From positions 6,930 through 20,057 of the forward strand of contig DITI01000016.1 of assembly GCA_002422765.1 (NCBI GenBank): a stretch of DNA of 13,128 nt, given 5' to 3'. Below, in pieces: positions 5,578 through 12,733 of this stretch (position 1 is the stretch's first letter; every line of letters starts with the position of its first letter). The position numbers were made by a program, and so were the translations under genes. A model generated the notes under the pieces. That model had not been told where the DNA came from, did no database searches, and saw only the letters and a list, made by a program, of their open reading frames with translations. The DNA comes from Candidatus Pacebacteria bacterium UBA6188. GTDB lineage: Bacteria > Patescibacteriota > Microgenomatia > UBA1400 > PJMF01.

Positions 5578-6159
5578 ATGAGCGAAAATCTTTATCCAAA
5601 CATCACTAAATCATTTGAGACAACAATTCTCCAAAAAATTGGGGATTACCCCTATCCAATTAGTCCTTTTGCTGGTGTAGTTAAGCCAATTAAACCAGAA
5701 TTAATAAGCGAAGTTATCCAAGCAGCTTCTAAGGAAAAAATTTTTACTAAAGCAGACCTCATTATTACTTTTGAATCTGCTGGGGCTCAATTAGCAGTAA
5801 TGTTAGGACATGCTTTAAACTTACCATATTTAATAGCGCGTAAAAAAAGATTTAACTTGCCAAATGAAATTTCTTTTAATGTTGCCACGAATTTTGATGA
5901 AAAGAATTTCTATATTTATGGTGATGTAATTAATAAAAAAATACTGATTGTTGATGATGTGGTTGCAAGTGGAAATACTGTTAGAAACGCCATTTTAGCC
6001 CTGAGAAATTCTGGAGCTGAAGTTTTAGCTCTGTTTGCAGTTGCAGCTAAAACAAATTTTGTTGGCAAAAGATATCAAGATGTTTTGGCTGAAATTGCTG
6101 TTCCTTTGATTTCAATCGTTCAAATTAAAGTGGTTGATGATAAAGTAATTGTGTTTTAA
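5578..6159 (+). CDS. Phosphoribosyltransferase, adenine/xanthine PRTase-like
   Basis: Type I PRTase-fold protein of 193 residues, predicted to join a purine base to PRPP in nucleobase salvage. The PRPP-binding signature ILIVDDVVASGNTV (122-135) is intact. The upstream part ADLIITFESAGAQLAVMLGHALNLPYLIARKK (split here only by description, residues 59-90) resembles the region before the flexible loop in Apt and Xpt enzymes. Base specificity cannot be fixed. The gene is more AT-rich than its neighbours: about 33% G+C over residues 1-180 by my hand count, against 43% in one counted 60-base stretch of the LysRS gene. It begins right after the duplicated tRNA-Lys end, so transfer is possible. No Shine-Dalgarno; ACTAAT ending 6 nt before the ATG is a weak -10 candidate without a -35. 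Confidence 0.8.
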   Translation: MSENLYPNITKSFETTILQKIGDYPYPISPFAGVVKPIKPELISEVIQAASKEKIFTKADLIITFESAGAQLAVMLGHALNLPYLIARKKRFNLPNEISFNVATNFDEKNFYIYGDVINKKILIVDDVVASGNTVRNAILALRNSGAEVLALFAVAAKTNFVGKRYQDVLAEIAVPLISIVQIKVVDDKVIVF

Positions 6160-6165
6160 AGTTTG

Positions 6166-6171
6166 TAAAAT
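6166..6171 (+). promoter_or_regulatory. Putative -10 of the HAD gene
   Basis: TAAAAT ends 9 nt before the ATG at 6181. No clear -35 is visible at 16-18 nt. It fits the near-leaderless pattern of the window but is weak taken alone. Confidence 0.3.
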
Positions 6172-6180
6172 AACAAATCT

Positions 6181-6804
6181 ATGTCTAAGACTAATCCTAT
6201 TCGTTTTATTTATTTCGATGTTGGCGGAGTGCTTCTTGAGTTTGAGCATGTTCGTACCGAAATCCCTAGAAATTTTGGTCTTGATAAAGAAAAATATGAT
6301 CGTTTTATGACTAAAGTCGCCCATGAGCGAAGCGTTGGCAAATTAAACGGCCAAGAACTTGAAGTTCTTTTTACCAGGGAATTCGGCAAAGTGTTTCCTC
6401 AAGGATATTGGACTACTGGACAAGCAGTCGAACTCTTCTTTCCTATAAAAGCCATGCATGATTTTGTTGTTGAGCTAGCTAAGCACTACCGTCTTGGCTT
6501 GTTAACCAATGTCAGTCGTGAAATTTATGAACGTGCGCAAAATGACTTTGCCAAGCAACTTTATCCGCCAGTGAATTTTGAAATAAAAATTACTTCTTTT
6601 GAAGAGGGTGTGGCCAAACCAGATCTAGAAATCTATCATCGCGCTATTGCTCGCACCGGTATTTCTGCAGGAGAAATACTTTTCATCGATGATTTGCCAG
6701 AAAATATTGCTGCTGCCAAGCAAGCAGGCATGCAAGGAATAGTGTTCGAGACCAAAAGTCCAACAAAAACTATAGAAAACTTGCGCGCCCTGCTTTCAGC
6801 ATAA
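6181..6804 (+). CDS. HAD-superfamily hydrolase (YihX/haloacid-dehalogenase-like phosphatase)
   Basis: Predicted soluble phosphatase of 207 residues. HAD motifs are in order: motif I FDVGGVL with nucleophile Asp13 (the usual second Asp is replaced by Gly, as in the YihX-like branch), motif II LLTN (Thr109), motif III Lys146-Pro147 and motif IV FIDD (Asp170/Asp171). The helical cap lies between residues about 20 and 95, as in subfamily I. Substrate is unknown; glucose-1-phosphate or other sugar phosphates are common in this branch. It stands between the PRTase and the surface protein with a short gap on each side, and no functional link is evident. Confidence 0.88.
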   Translation: MSKTNPIRFIYFDVGGVLLEFEHVRTEIPRNFGLDKEKYDRFMTKVAHERSVGKLNGQELEVLFTREFGKVFPQGYWTTGQAVELFFPIKAMHDFVVELAKHYRLGLLTNVSREIYERAQNDFAKQLYPPVNFEIKITSFEEGVAKPDLEIYHRAIARTGISAGEILFIDDLPENIAAAKQAGMQGIVFETKSPTKTIENLRALLSA

Positions 6805-6806
6805 GT

Positions 6807-6835
6807 TTGCACTTCCCTATTTTTCAAGCTATAAT
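6807..6835 (+). promoter_or_regulatory. Promoter of the PilM-like/LytR_C gene
   Basis: TTGCAC (6807-6812), a 17-nt spacer and a consensus TATAAT (6830-6835). The ATG at 6843 is 7 nt past the -10, so transcription should begin at the start codon itself. This strongest promoter of the window also argues against the upstream in-frame TTG at 6807, which is the -35. Confidence 0.8.
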
Positions 6836-6842
6836 TTTCTTT

Positions 6843-8660
6843 ATGCCCACAGATACGCGCCTACTTTATATTCTCTCCGAATTGGCTTATATTGCCAAAC
6901 TAATTCCAGCCAAAAAAGCTCATGATTTTGTGCTTTCCGATTTTCGTCAAATTAATGGTGAATTTTTGGATGAAAACGTTTTATTAGAAAAGAATTTAGC
7001 CAAATTGTTTTCTAAATTAGAAGCTGGTAGTTATAAATTAATTTTACCTGACTTTCTTTTTACTAGTACCATAGTTAACCTCGAGATGGAGAGCGAAGAG
7101 GCTGTAAAAGAACATCTTAAAAGCAAACTCTTGCCTGATCTAGGCATAAATGATCAAGACTACTACTTAGACACAACGGTTCTTAGCAACTATAAAGGTT
7201 CTTTTAAAGTGCAACTAACTGCTTTGGAAAAATCAGTGGTTGCTCCTCTAGCCAAGCTTTTGCGAGATAACTCAGAGCTTAAAATTGAAGCGATTGCTCC
7301 TTTAAGCTGGACGAGTAAATCCATCATTAGCCTTGAGCCATCAGTTGCTATTTTGCAAATGGGCAATCACCTCTTTTTGGCAGAGCACTACATCGGTGTT
7401 GACCAATGCTACTCTGTTGAAGTGGCTGAGGCAGCCAACTTTACTGACACAGTGCAAACGCTTAAAGGAGCTGAACCAAGCTTGCAGACAGTTTATTTGT
7501 TAACCAATAGTTTGGTCGATGACGCCCTCAAAGAGAAACTCAAAGAAACTTTGCCTGTCCAGCAATTAGCAGATTTGGCTAGTGAAAACGAAAAAATGCC
7601 TTCCTATGTCAGACAAATCATTGAGGCTAGTGCCAAGACTTTTTCAATCAAAGAATTTTTATTACCTCAATTCGTTTTGGATAAGGATTATGAAGTCAAA
7701 GCTGACGAGGTCAAAAAAGAAGACTCTGATAATGAAATGGACAACTTGGTTAAACCAGCAGTAGTTGGCGAAGCTGTTTTGCCTAGTCCCATTACCATTC
7801 CAGCTGCTAGTCAAACTGAGGTAGTAGTCGAAAGTTTGGATGAGGAAGATGAGGAAGAAGATTCCAATCCAAGTGAGCCAGAGAAAACAGCTAAAGTCGA
7901 ATTGAGCAAAGAAGTGGAAGTAGAAGTGGAAAAAACTGCTGATTCGATCAAAAAATCAGTGGAAACAGAAACCAAAGTAGCTATTGAGCTGCCAATCAAG
8001 GAAAGCATTGAGGAAAAAACTCAAACCAGAGCTGAAGACAAAGAAGTGGATTTCAGCCAATTTGCTAATTTAGCCATTGATCCATCAGTTTTTGATAAGT
8101 CAAACAAAACAGAAAAGGGAGAAAATAAAATGAACGATCTTCCGGAAAAGAAATTAATTAAAAATCAAAATGACGGTTCTTCCGTTGCAAAAATGATCTT
8201 TATTGGCTTCTTGAGTTTTGTGGTCACCATTGCTTTGGGGGTTGGGATTGGTTTGGCCTATTTGCAATGGACCAATCATCAAGAAAACACCAAGCCAGTA
8301 GTGGAAGTTGAGCCCAGTCCAAGCCCAACTGCTGAAGTAACCGCTACTCCCGAGCCTTTACCTGAAATTAATAAAGCTGATTACAAGATTTTAGTGGTTA
8401 ACGCCACTACTAAGGCTGGTTATGCCTCAACTGTAGCCAATAAAGTCAAGGACGCCGAATTTACCAGTGTGACCCCCAAGAATGCCAAGGGCATTTATGA
8501 GACTGGTGATTATCTTTTGGTTAAGGAAGATACTCCAGCCAATCAAGCCTTATTGAAAGAATTAGAAACAGCCACTGGCCTGACTCTTTCTCTGGGAACA
8601 GAGATTACCAAAGAAGTGAGCGACGACACTTACAACGCTGTTCTAGTGCTAGGACAATAA
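6843..8660 (+). CDS. Single-pass membrane protein: PilM-like N-terminal domain plus LytR_C domain
   Basis: A 605-residue protein with a modular layout. Residues 1-270 resemble the degenerate actin-like fold of PilM-type type IV pilus proteins in pattern (short ILPDF strand, an EEAVKEHLK helix, a QLTALEKSVVAPLAKLL segment), but clear nucleotide-binding motifs are missing. Residues about 320-425 are acidic, low-complexity and probably disordered. A transmembrane helix spans about 450-474, followed by a Pro/Ser/Thr linker (PSPSPTAEVTATPEP). Residues 514-605 match the LytR_C type (ILVVNATTKAGYASTVANKV...). The topology would be cytoplasmic N-terminus, outer C-terminal domain. A function in linking a cell-surface or pilus apparatus to the envelope is inference. 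ATG 6843 is chosen because the promoter overlaps the longer TTG form. A strong internal SD with an in-frame ATG at 8130 could give a separate 176-residue product. Confidence 0.75.
   Translation: MPTDTRLLYILSELAYIAKLIPAKKAHDFVLSDFRQINGEFLDENVLLEKNLAKLFSKLEAGSYKLILPDFLFTSTIVNLEMESEEAVKEHLKSKLLPDLGINDQDYYLDTTVLSNYKGSFKVQLTALEKSVVAPLAKLLRDNSELKIEAIAPLSWTSKSIISLEPSVAILQMGNHLFLAEHYIGVDQCYSVEVAEAANFTDTVQTLKGAEPSLQTVYLLTNSLVDDALKEKLKETLPVQQLADLASENEKMPSYVRQIIEASAKTFSIKEFLLPQFVLDKDYEVKADEVKKEDSDNEMDNLVKPAVVGEAVLPSPITIPAASQTEVVVESLDEEDEEEDSNPSEPEKTAKVELSKEVEVEVEKTADSIKKSVETETKVAIELPIKESIEEKTQTRAEDKEVDFSQFANLAIDPSVFDKSNKTEKGENKMNDLPEKKLIKNQNDGSSVAKMIFIGFLSFVVTIALGVGIGLAYLQWTNHQENTKPVVEVEPSPSPTAEVTATPEPLPEINKADYKILVVNATTKAGYASTVANKVKDAEFTSVTPKNAKGIYETGDYLLVKEDTPANQALLKELETATGLTLSLGTEITKEVSDDTYNAVLVLGQ
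8114..8132 (+). promoter_or_regulatory. Internal Shine-Dalgarno and in-frame ATG in the PilM-like/LytR_C gene
   Basis: AAAGGGAG (8114-8121) is followed after 8 nt by ATG (8130-8132), codon 430 of the gene and in frame. It lies at the end of the disordered linker just before the transmembrane helix. A product starting here (MNDLPEKKLI...) would be a short cytoplasmic stub, the membrane helix and LytR_C, 176 residues. Confidence 0.45.
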
Positions 8661-8664
8661 GCTA

Positions 8665-8692
8665 TTGCCAAAGAAGAAAAACTATTTATACT
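8665..8692 (+). promoter_or_regulatory. Promoter of greA
   Basis: TTGCCA (8665-8670), a 16-nt spacer and TATACT (8687-8692), ending 11 nt before the greA ATG. No Shine-Dalgarno is seen, so a leader of only about 4-5 nt is predicted. Confidence 0.55.
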
Positions 8693-8703
8693 AAGCAACT
8701 GTT

Positions 8704-9174
8704 ATGTCAGATACTATTACAATCACTCAATCTGGTTTTGAGGAGTTACAACAAGAATTACTCGAACTAAAAACCGTGGCGATGCCCAAGGTGATCGATC
8801 GTATTGCCAATGCTCGTGAGCAGGGCGACCTTTCTGAAAACGCTGATTACCATTCTGCTCGCGATGAGCGCGACATTTTACAAGCTCGCATCAACGAAAT
8901 TGAAGAGATTTTAGCCAAGGTCGAGGTTAAAGTAACTGCTGCGACCAAGGCAGGCATCATTTCTCTTGGTTCTCTAGTGACTTTAGAACTGATTGGCAAA
9001 AATAAAAAAGTGACTTACCAAATGAGTGGTGAATATGAGTCCAATCCAGCTGAAGGTAAAATTTCCATTGAATCTCCTGTTGGCAAATCCTTACTCGGCA
9101 AGAGCAAGGGTGATAAGGTGGAGGTAACGACTCCGGCGGGCAAGATTGTTTACAAGGTTTTAGAAATTAAATAA
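8704..9174 (+). CDS. greA: Transcript cleavage factor GreA
   Basis: Binds RNA polymerase through the secondary channel and stimulates cleavage of backtracked RNA so that elongation can resume. The 156 residues (158 in E. coli) comprise the N-terminal coiled coil (about 1-75) with the tip motif REQGDLSENADYHSA, including the acidic pair Asp42 and Glu45 that holds the catalytic magnesium. The C-terminal FKBP-like domain (about 80-156) contains the SPVGKSLLGKSKGD region. It has its own promoter upstream and an intrinsic terminator 18 nt after the stop, so it is a single-gene transcript. Nothing unusual is seen. Confidence 0.97.
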   Translation: MSDTITITQSGFEELQQELLELKTVAMPKVIDRIANAREQGDLSENADYHSARDERDILQARINEIEEILAKVEVKVTAATKAGIISLGSLVTLELIGKNKKVTYQMSGEYESNPAEGKISIESPVGKSLLGKSKGDKVEVTTPAGKIVYKVLEIK

Positions 9175-9192
9175 AACTCAAAGAAATCAAGC

Positions 9193-9223
9193 AAAAACCC
9201 GCGCCCCAAAGCGTGGGTTTTTT
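9193..9223 (+). terminator. Intrinsic terminator after greA
   Basis: An 11-bp stem (AAAACCCGCGC 9194-9204 with GCGTGGGTTTT 9211-9221, one G-T pair) closes a CCCAAA loop and runs into a six-T tract (9218-9223). It separates greA from the LysRS operon. It is the clearest Rho-independent terminator in the window. Confidence 0.93.
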
Positions 9224-9240
9224 ATTAAGTCTTGGTCGAG

Positions 9241-9246
9241 TATAAT
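9241..9246 (+). promoter_or_regulatory. -10 element of the lysyl-tRNA synthetase operon
   Basis: Consensus TATAAT, 12 nt before the ATG at 9259. The -35 position falls on the T tract of the greA terminator and is poor (TTTTTT). AAGG (9249-9252) 6 nt before the ATG could act as a Shine-Dalgarno only if transcription begins further upstream; from this -10 it would lie at or before the first base. Confidence 0.5.
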
Positions 9247-9258
9247 CAAAGGCGAATC

Positions 9259-10917
9259 ATGCAAAATCAAACACTGCAAAGCAAACATTGGTTGGACAAA
9301 GTTGTGGAAGGCATTGGTAAATGGCAAGCTAAGCACGATGTTAAGCAATTGCACGTTGATGATATGAAAACTCCTTCAGGGAGAGTCCACACAGGAGCTT
9401 TGCGAGGTGTTTTACTGCATGATTTAGTGGCGCAAGTTTTGCGTCAACAGGGTTTTGATCCTAAAAATACTTATGTTTTCAACGATATGGACCCAATGGA
9501 TGGTTTACCAGCCTATTTAGATGAATCAGTTTTTGCAGAGCACATGGGTAAACCCCTCTATCGTATTCCCAAACCAGATCTTGAAAAATGTGGCATTGAT
9601 TTGAGTCAAGCTTCAGAGAGTGAGCTTGAGGATTTGCGTCAGGCCAAGAATTTTGCCGAAATTTACGCTTTTGATTTTATTCATGCCTTTCGTTCTCTAG
9701 GTTGTAGCCAAGAAATTGTTTGGAGTCATGAACTTTATGAGTCCGGAGCAATGGACAGGCAGATCCGCTTGGCTCTAGATAGCGTGGCACAAATGAGAGA
9801 AATTTATCAGGACGTGGCAAAATACACTTTGCCTGAGAATTGGTATCCATTCCAAGTGATTTGTCCTGCTTGCGGTAAATTAGGCACCACTCTAGTGACT
9901 GACTGGGACAGTCAAGAGGTTACTTTTGAATGTCAGCCAAATAAAGTGACTTGGGCCAAAGGCTGCGGTCACACTGGCAAAATTAGTCCTTTTGGTGGTA
10001 CTGGCAAACTATTATGGAAAGTTGACTGGCCAGCTCATTGGGCGACTATGGGAGTCAATGTTGAGGGTGCTGGCAAAGATCATTCCAGTGCTGGTGGTTC
10101 TCGAGATATGGCTAATGCTCAGTGTGAGCAGGTTTTTAAAATTACTGTGCCTTTTAACATTCCTTACGAATGGATCTTAATTCGAGGAGCCAAGATGAGT
10201 TCGAGTAAAGGTGTGGGCACTAGTGCTCGCGAATTTACCAAGCTCTTCCCTCCCACAGTTGGTAGATTTTTATTTGCCAGCCGCAATTATGAACAAGTTA
10301 TTGATTTTGATCCGCAAACCATGGCCATTCCAGATCTTTTTGATGAATATGACCAAGGAGCCAGAATTGCTTGGCAAGTTGAAGCTGGTGACCAACGTTT
10401 AGCCAGAGCTTTTGAACTTTCACAAATTGGTCAAGCTCAAACCGAGTCTTTCTTGCCTAGATTTAGAGATGTGGCTTTATGGATGCAATACCCAGACAAA
10501 GATTTGGAGGAAGAATTTGCCAAAGTGAAAGGCAGCGAGCTAAATGAAGTAGAAAAATCTCTCTTAAAAGAGCGTGTTTCTTACGCGCAAATTTGGCTAG
10601 ATAATTATGCTCCTAGCGAATATCAATTGCGACCTAAGGCTGATTTTCCAGAAGAAGCCAAAAACTTAAGTGTAGAGCAAAAGACTTTTTTACTTGAGTT
10701 AAAAGATTTATTGCTTAGTCAGCAAGCTTTGGAACCAGCCGATTTACAACAAGCCATTTTTGATCTTTCTAAAAATAGCCTAGGTCCAAGAAAAGCTTTT
10801 GAAAGCATTTATTTAATGTTACTTGGCAAAAAAGCTGGGCCTCGCGCTGCTTGGTTGCTTCGTTCCACAGATCAAGAATTGTTAGAAAAGAGATTTGAGG
10901 AGGTAGGCAAATTATGA
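9259..10917 (+). CDS. lysK: Class I (archaeal-type) lysyl-tRNA synthetase
   Basis: Charges tRNA-Lys with lysine using the Rossmann-fold class I catalytic core, unrelated to the class II LysRS of most bacteria. From the ATG at 9259 it has 552 residues. The HIGH-like motif lies in PSGRVHTGALRG (39-50, HTGA 44-47) and the KMSKS motif is KMSSS (312-316). A zinc ribbon is suggested by Cys202, Cys205, Cys225 and Cys236 in the CP1 insertion. The C-terminal part from about 370 is helical, as in the anticodon-binding cage of the family. An in-frame TTG at 9232 would add nine residues, but it lies upstream of the -10 element, so ATG is favoured. It overlaps the HD gene by ATGA and leads an operon with it and serS. 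The cognate tRNA-Lys lies 3.8 kb upstream. Confidence 0.95.
   Translation: MQNQTLQSKHWLDKVVEGIGKWQAKHDVKQLHVDDMKTPSGRVHTGALRGVLLHDLVAQVLRQQGFDPKNTYVFNDMDPMDGLPAYLDESVFAEHMGKPLYRIPKPDLEKCGIDLSQASESELEDLRQAKNFAEIYAFDFIHAFRSLGCSQEIVWSHELYESGAMDRQIRLALDSVAQMREIYQDVAKYTLPENWYPFQVICPACGKLGTTLVTDWDSQEVTFECQPNKVTWAKGCGHTGKISPFGGTGKLLWKVDWPAHWATMGVNVEGAGKDHSSAGGSRDMANAQCEQVFKITVPFNIPYEWILIRGAKMSSSKGVGTSAREFTKLFPPTVGRFLFASRNYEQVIDFDPQTMAIPDLFDEYDQGARIAWQVEAGDQRLARAFELSQIGQAQTESFLPRFRDVALWMQYPDKDLEEEFAKVKGSELNEVEKSLLKERVSYAQIWLDNYAPSEYQLRPKADFPEEAKNLSVEQKTFLLELKDLLLSQQALEPADLQQAIFDLSKNSLGPRKAFESIYLMLLGKKAGPRAAWLLRSTDQELLEKRFEEVGKL
10897..10904 (+). promoter_or_regulatory. Strong Shine-Dalgarno of the HD-domain gene
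   Basis: GAGGAGGT lies within the last codons of the LysRS gene, 9 nt before the ATG at 10914. It shows that SD-led initiation is used inside operons, in contrast to the leader genes. Confidence 0.85.
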
Positions 10918-11453
10918 GTTTTCCAGATCGTCAAGCTAGCCTAAATTTATTGCAGAAGTACATTAAAAATGAAGCCCTGTTGCATCATTGTCATATGGTG
11001 GCGCAAGCGATGGAGGCTTATGCTCAAGAACTTGGTGAAGATGTAGAGCTTTGGTATGCCACCGGTCTGCTTCATGATTTGGATTGGGAAAAATACCCCG
11101 ACGAACACCCGATGAAAGCCGTAGCTGAATTTTTTGGTGAGTATCCAGCTGAAATGAAGCAAGCGATTTTAGCTCACGCTCCAGGGAGAACTGGAGCTAA
11201 GGCAGAGAGCTTGCTAGATAAGTATCTTTTTGCTTGCGATGAATTAAGTGGTTTAATGCATGCGGTGTCACTGATGCGTCCTAATGGCTTTGCTGACATG
11301 CAAGCTAAATCAGTCAAGAAAAAAATTAAAGACAAATCTTTTGCAGCTAATGTAAGTCGTGAAGACATTGCCCTTGGCTTCACTTTAATTGGCAAGACGC
11401 CAGAAGAACACATTGAATTTTTAATCAAAGTTTTTGCCAAAGAGCAAAAATAA
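10914..11453 (+). CDS. HD-domain metal-dependent phosphohydrolase
   Basis: A 179-residue protein with the metal-binding residues of the HD superfamily in order: His25 (in LLHHCHMVA), His54-Asp55 (GLLHDLDW), His88 (ILAHAPG) and Asp109 (LFACDELSG). Its size and arrangement resemble stand-alone HDIG-type proteins that hydrolyse nucleotides or other phosphoesters. The substrate is unknown. It lies between LysRS and SerRS, overlapping the former by 4 nt and with 12 nt before the latter, so it is made together with two tRNA synthetases. A role in nucleotide clean-up or stress signalling around aminoacylation is only a guess from position. Confidence 0.87.
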   Translation: MSFPDRQASLNLLQKYIKNEALLHHCHMVAQAMEAYAQELGEDVELWYATGLLHDLDWEKYPDEHPMKAVAEFFGEYPAEMKQAILAHAPGRTGAKAESLLDKYLFACDELSGLMHAVSLMRPNGFADMQAKSVKKKIKDKSFAANVSREDIALGFTLIGKTPEEHIEFLIKVFAKEQK

Positions 11454-11458
11454 AGGAG
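11452..11458 (+). promoter_or_regulatory. Shine-Dalgarno of serS
   Basis: AAAGGAG overlaps the stop codon of the HD gene and lies 7 nt before the ATG at 11466. It supports this start for serS and coupled translation. Confidence 0.85.
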
Positions 11459-11465
11459 TTCATTT

Positions 11466-12722
11466 ATGCTAGACATTAATTTTATTCGCCAAAACAAAGA
11501 ATTGGTGGAGACTGCTTGTTTAAACAAAAATTTAAACGCTACTATTGTTTCTGAATTACTTCTTGTTGATGAAGAGCGTCGAACCTTGCAGAAAAAAATG
11601 GATACTTTGCGTAGCGAAGCTAATGCTAACGCGCAGGCAATCAAGCAAATGGTGGCTCAGGGTGGCAAACCTAGTGCAGAATTGGTAGAAAAAGGTAAGC
11701 AGATTAAAACAGAGCTCAAGGATTTGGAACCCCAAGAAAAGGAAGTGAACGAAAAGTTTTCAGAACTGATGAGCCAGGTGCCTAATGTTCCAGCCACTGA
11801 TGTGCCAGTTGGTAAAGATGAATCTAGTAATCAAGTCGTTCGTCAGGAAGGCAAGGTTCGCGATTTTGACTTTACCCCTCAAACTCATGAAGAAATCATG
11901 AAAAAACTAGATTGGTTGGACACCAATCGTGCCACCAAAATAGCTGGTTTTAGAGGTTATTTCCTCAAGAACGATGCTCTGCTTCTCGAACAAGCTCTCC
12001 TCCTTTATGCACTCTCAATTATGAAAAAACATGGTTTTACACCCATGTCGGCTCCGGTTTTGGTTAATCGCGAAGCCATGTATGGAACTGGCTATTTCCC
12101 ATGGGGAGCTGAGGATCATTATTACACTCAAGATGGTCAAATTTTGGCTGGTACAGCCGAAGTTGCTCTCACCTCATATTATGGCGGTGAAACTTTAAGA
12201 GAAAAAGATTTGCCGATCAAAATTTGTGGCATTTCTCCTTGTTTCCGTCGCGAAGTTGGTTCTTATGGTAAAGATACCAAGGGAATTATTAGAGTTCACC
12301 AGTTCAATAAAGTTGAACAGGTGGTTTTGACTGTGGCTGATGAGGATGAGACTAGAGCTTGGCATGAAAAAATGCTGGGCATTTCGGAAGAATTGCTAAG
12401 CAGTTTGAATTTGCCTTATCAGGTTTTATTGATGTGCACTGGCGACATGGGTGCTGGTCAGCGCAAAAAATACGACATTGAAACTTGGTTTCCAGGTCAA
12501 GGAAAATATCGTGAGACTCATAGCGCTAGTTATTTTAATGATTTCCAAGCTCGTCGCCTTAACATGCGTTATCAGGCCAAAGATGGTAGCACTAAATTTG
12601 TTTACACTCTCAATAACACCGTGGCTGCCTCTCCACGTTTACTAGCAGCAGTGATTGAGAATTATCAGCAAGCTGATGGAAGCGTTGCAATTCCTGAAGT
12701 TTTGCGCCCATTTATGATCTAA
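11466..12722 (+). CDS. serS: Seryl-tRNA synthetase
   Basis: Class II synthetase charging tRNA-Ser (and tRNA-Sec if present). The 418 residues have the N-terminal long antiparallel coiled coil (about 30-105) that grips the long variable arm of tRNA-Ser. The catalytic domain follows: TAEV (230-233), motif 2 in CFRREVGSYGKDTKGIIRVHQF (259-280, split by residues here), and motif 3 with Arg391. Some usual bacterial positions differ: THSASYFNDFQ (351-361) stands for the common SSCSNCTDFQ, AASPRLL for AVGRTLV in motif 3, and TAEVALT for TAEVPLT. The core is otherwise complete, so it should be active. It is third in the LysRS-HD-SerRS operon and has a clear Shine-Dalgarno. Confidence 0.96.
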   Translation: MLDINFIRQNKELVETACLNKNLNATIVSELLLVDEERRTLQKKMDTLRSEANANAQAIKQMVAQGGKPSAELVEKGKQIKTELKDLEPQEKEVNEKFSELMSQVPNVPATDVPVGKDESSNQVVRQEGKVRDFDFTPQTHEEIMKKLDWLDTNRATKIAGFRGYFLKNDALLLEQALLLYALSIMKKHGFTPMSAPVLVNREAMYGTGYFPWGAEDHYYTQDGQILAGTAEVALTSYYGGETLREKDLPIKICGISPCFRREVGSYGKDTKGIIRVHQFNKVEQVVLTVADEDETRAWHEKMLGISEELLSSLNLPYQVLLMCTGDMGAGQRKKYDIETWFPGQGKYRETHSASYFNDFQARRLNMRYQAKDGSTKFVYTLNNTVAASPRLLAAVIENYQQADGSVAIPEVLRPFMI

Positions 12723-12732
12723 GTCATAAATG
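12709..12732. repeat. Perfect 9-bp inverted repeat over the serS stop and secA promoter region
   Basis: CATTTATGA - TCTAAG - TCATAAATG spans the end of serS and stops 1 nt before the secA -10. It has no T tract, so it is a poor terminator. It could be an operator for secA or a weak mRNA 3' hairpin. Confidence 0.6.
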
Positions 12733-12733
12733 T

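Noticed and set aside
6807..6842. TTG start extending the PilM-like/LytR_C protein by 12 residues
   Set aside because: The TTG is the -35 of the clear TTGCAC-17-TATAAT promoter; ATG 6843 follows at leaderless distance.
7582..8008. Short alternative frames on both strands inside the PilM-like/LytR_C gene
   Set aside because: Created by the repetitive acidic Glu/Lys codons; Ser/Thr-rich or Lys-rich translations without start signals.
9232..9258. TTG start extending LysRS by nine residues
   Set aside because: It is upstream of the TATAAT at 9241, and family proteins start near the ATG at 9259.
11174..11644. Minus-strand open frame of 156 codons
   Set aside because: It lies entirely antisense to the HD gene and serS, both of which have family motifs and Shine-Dalgarno sites; its protein has no recognisable domain.
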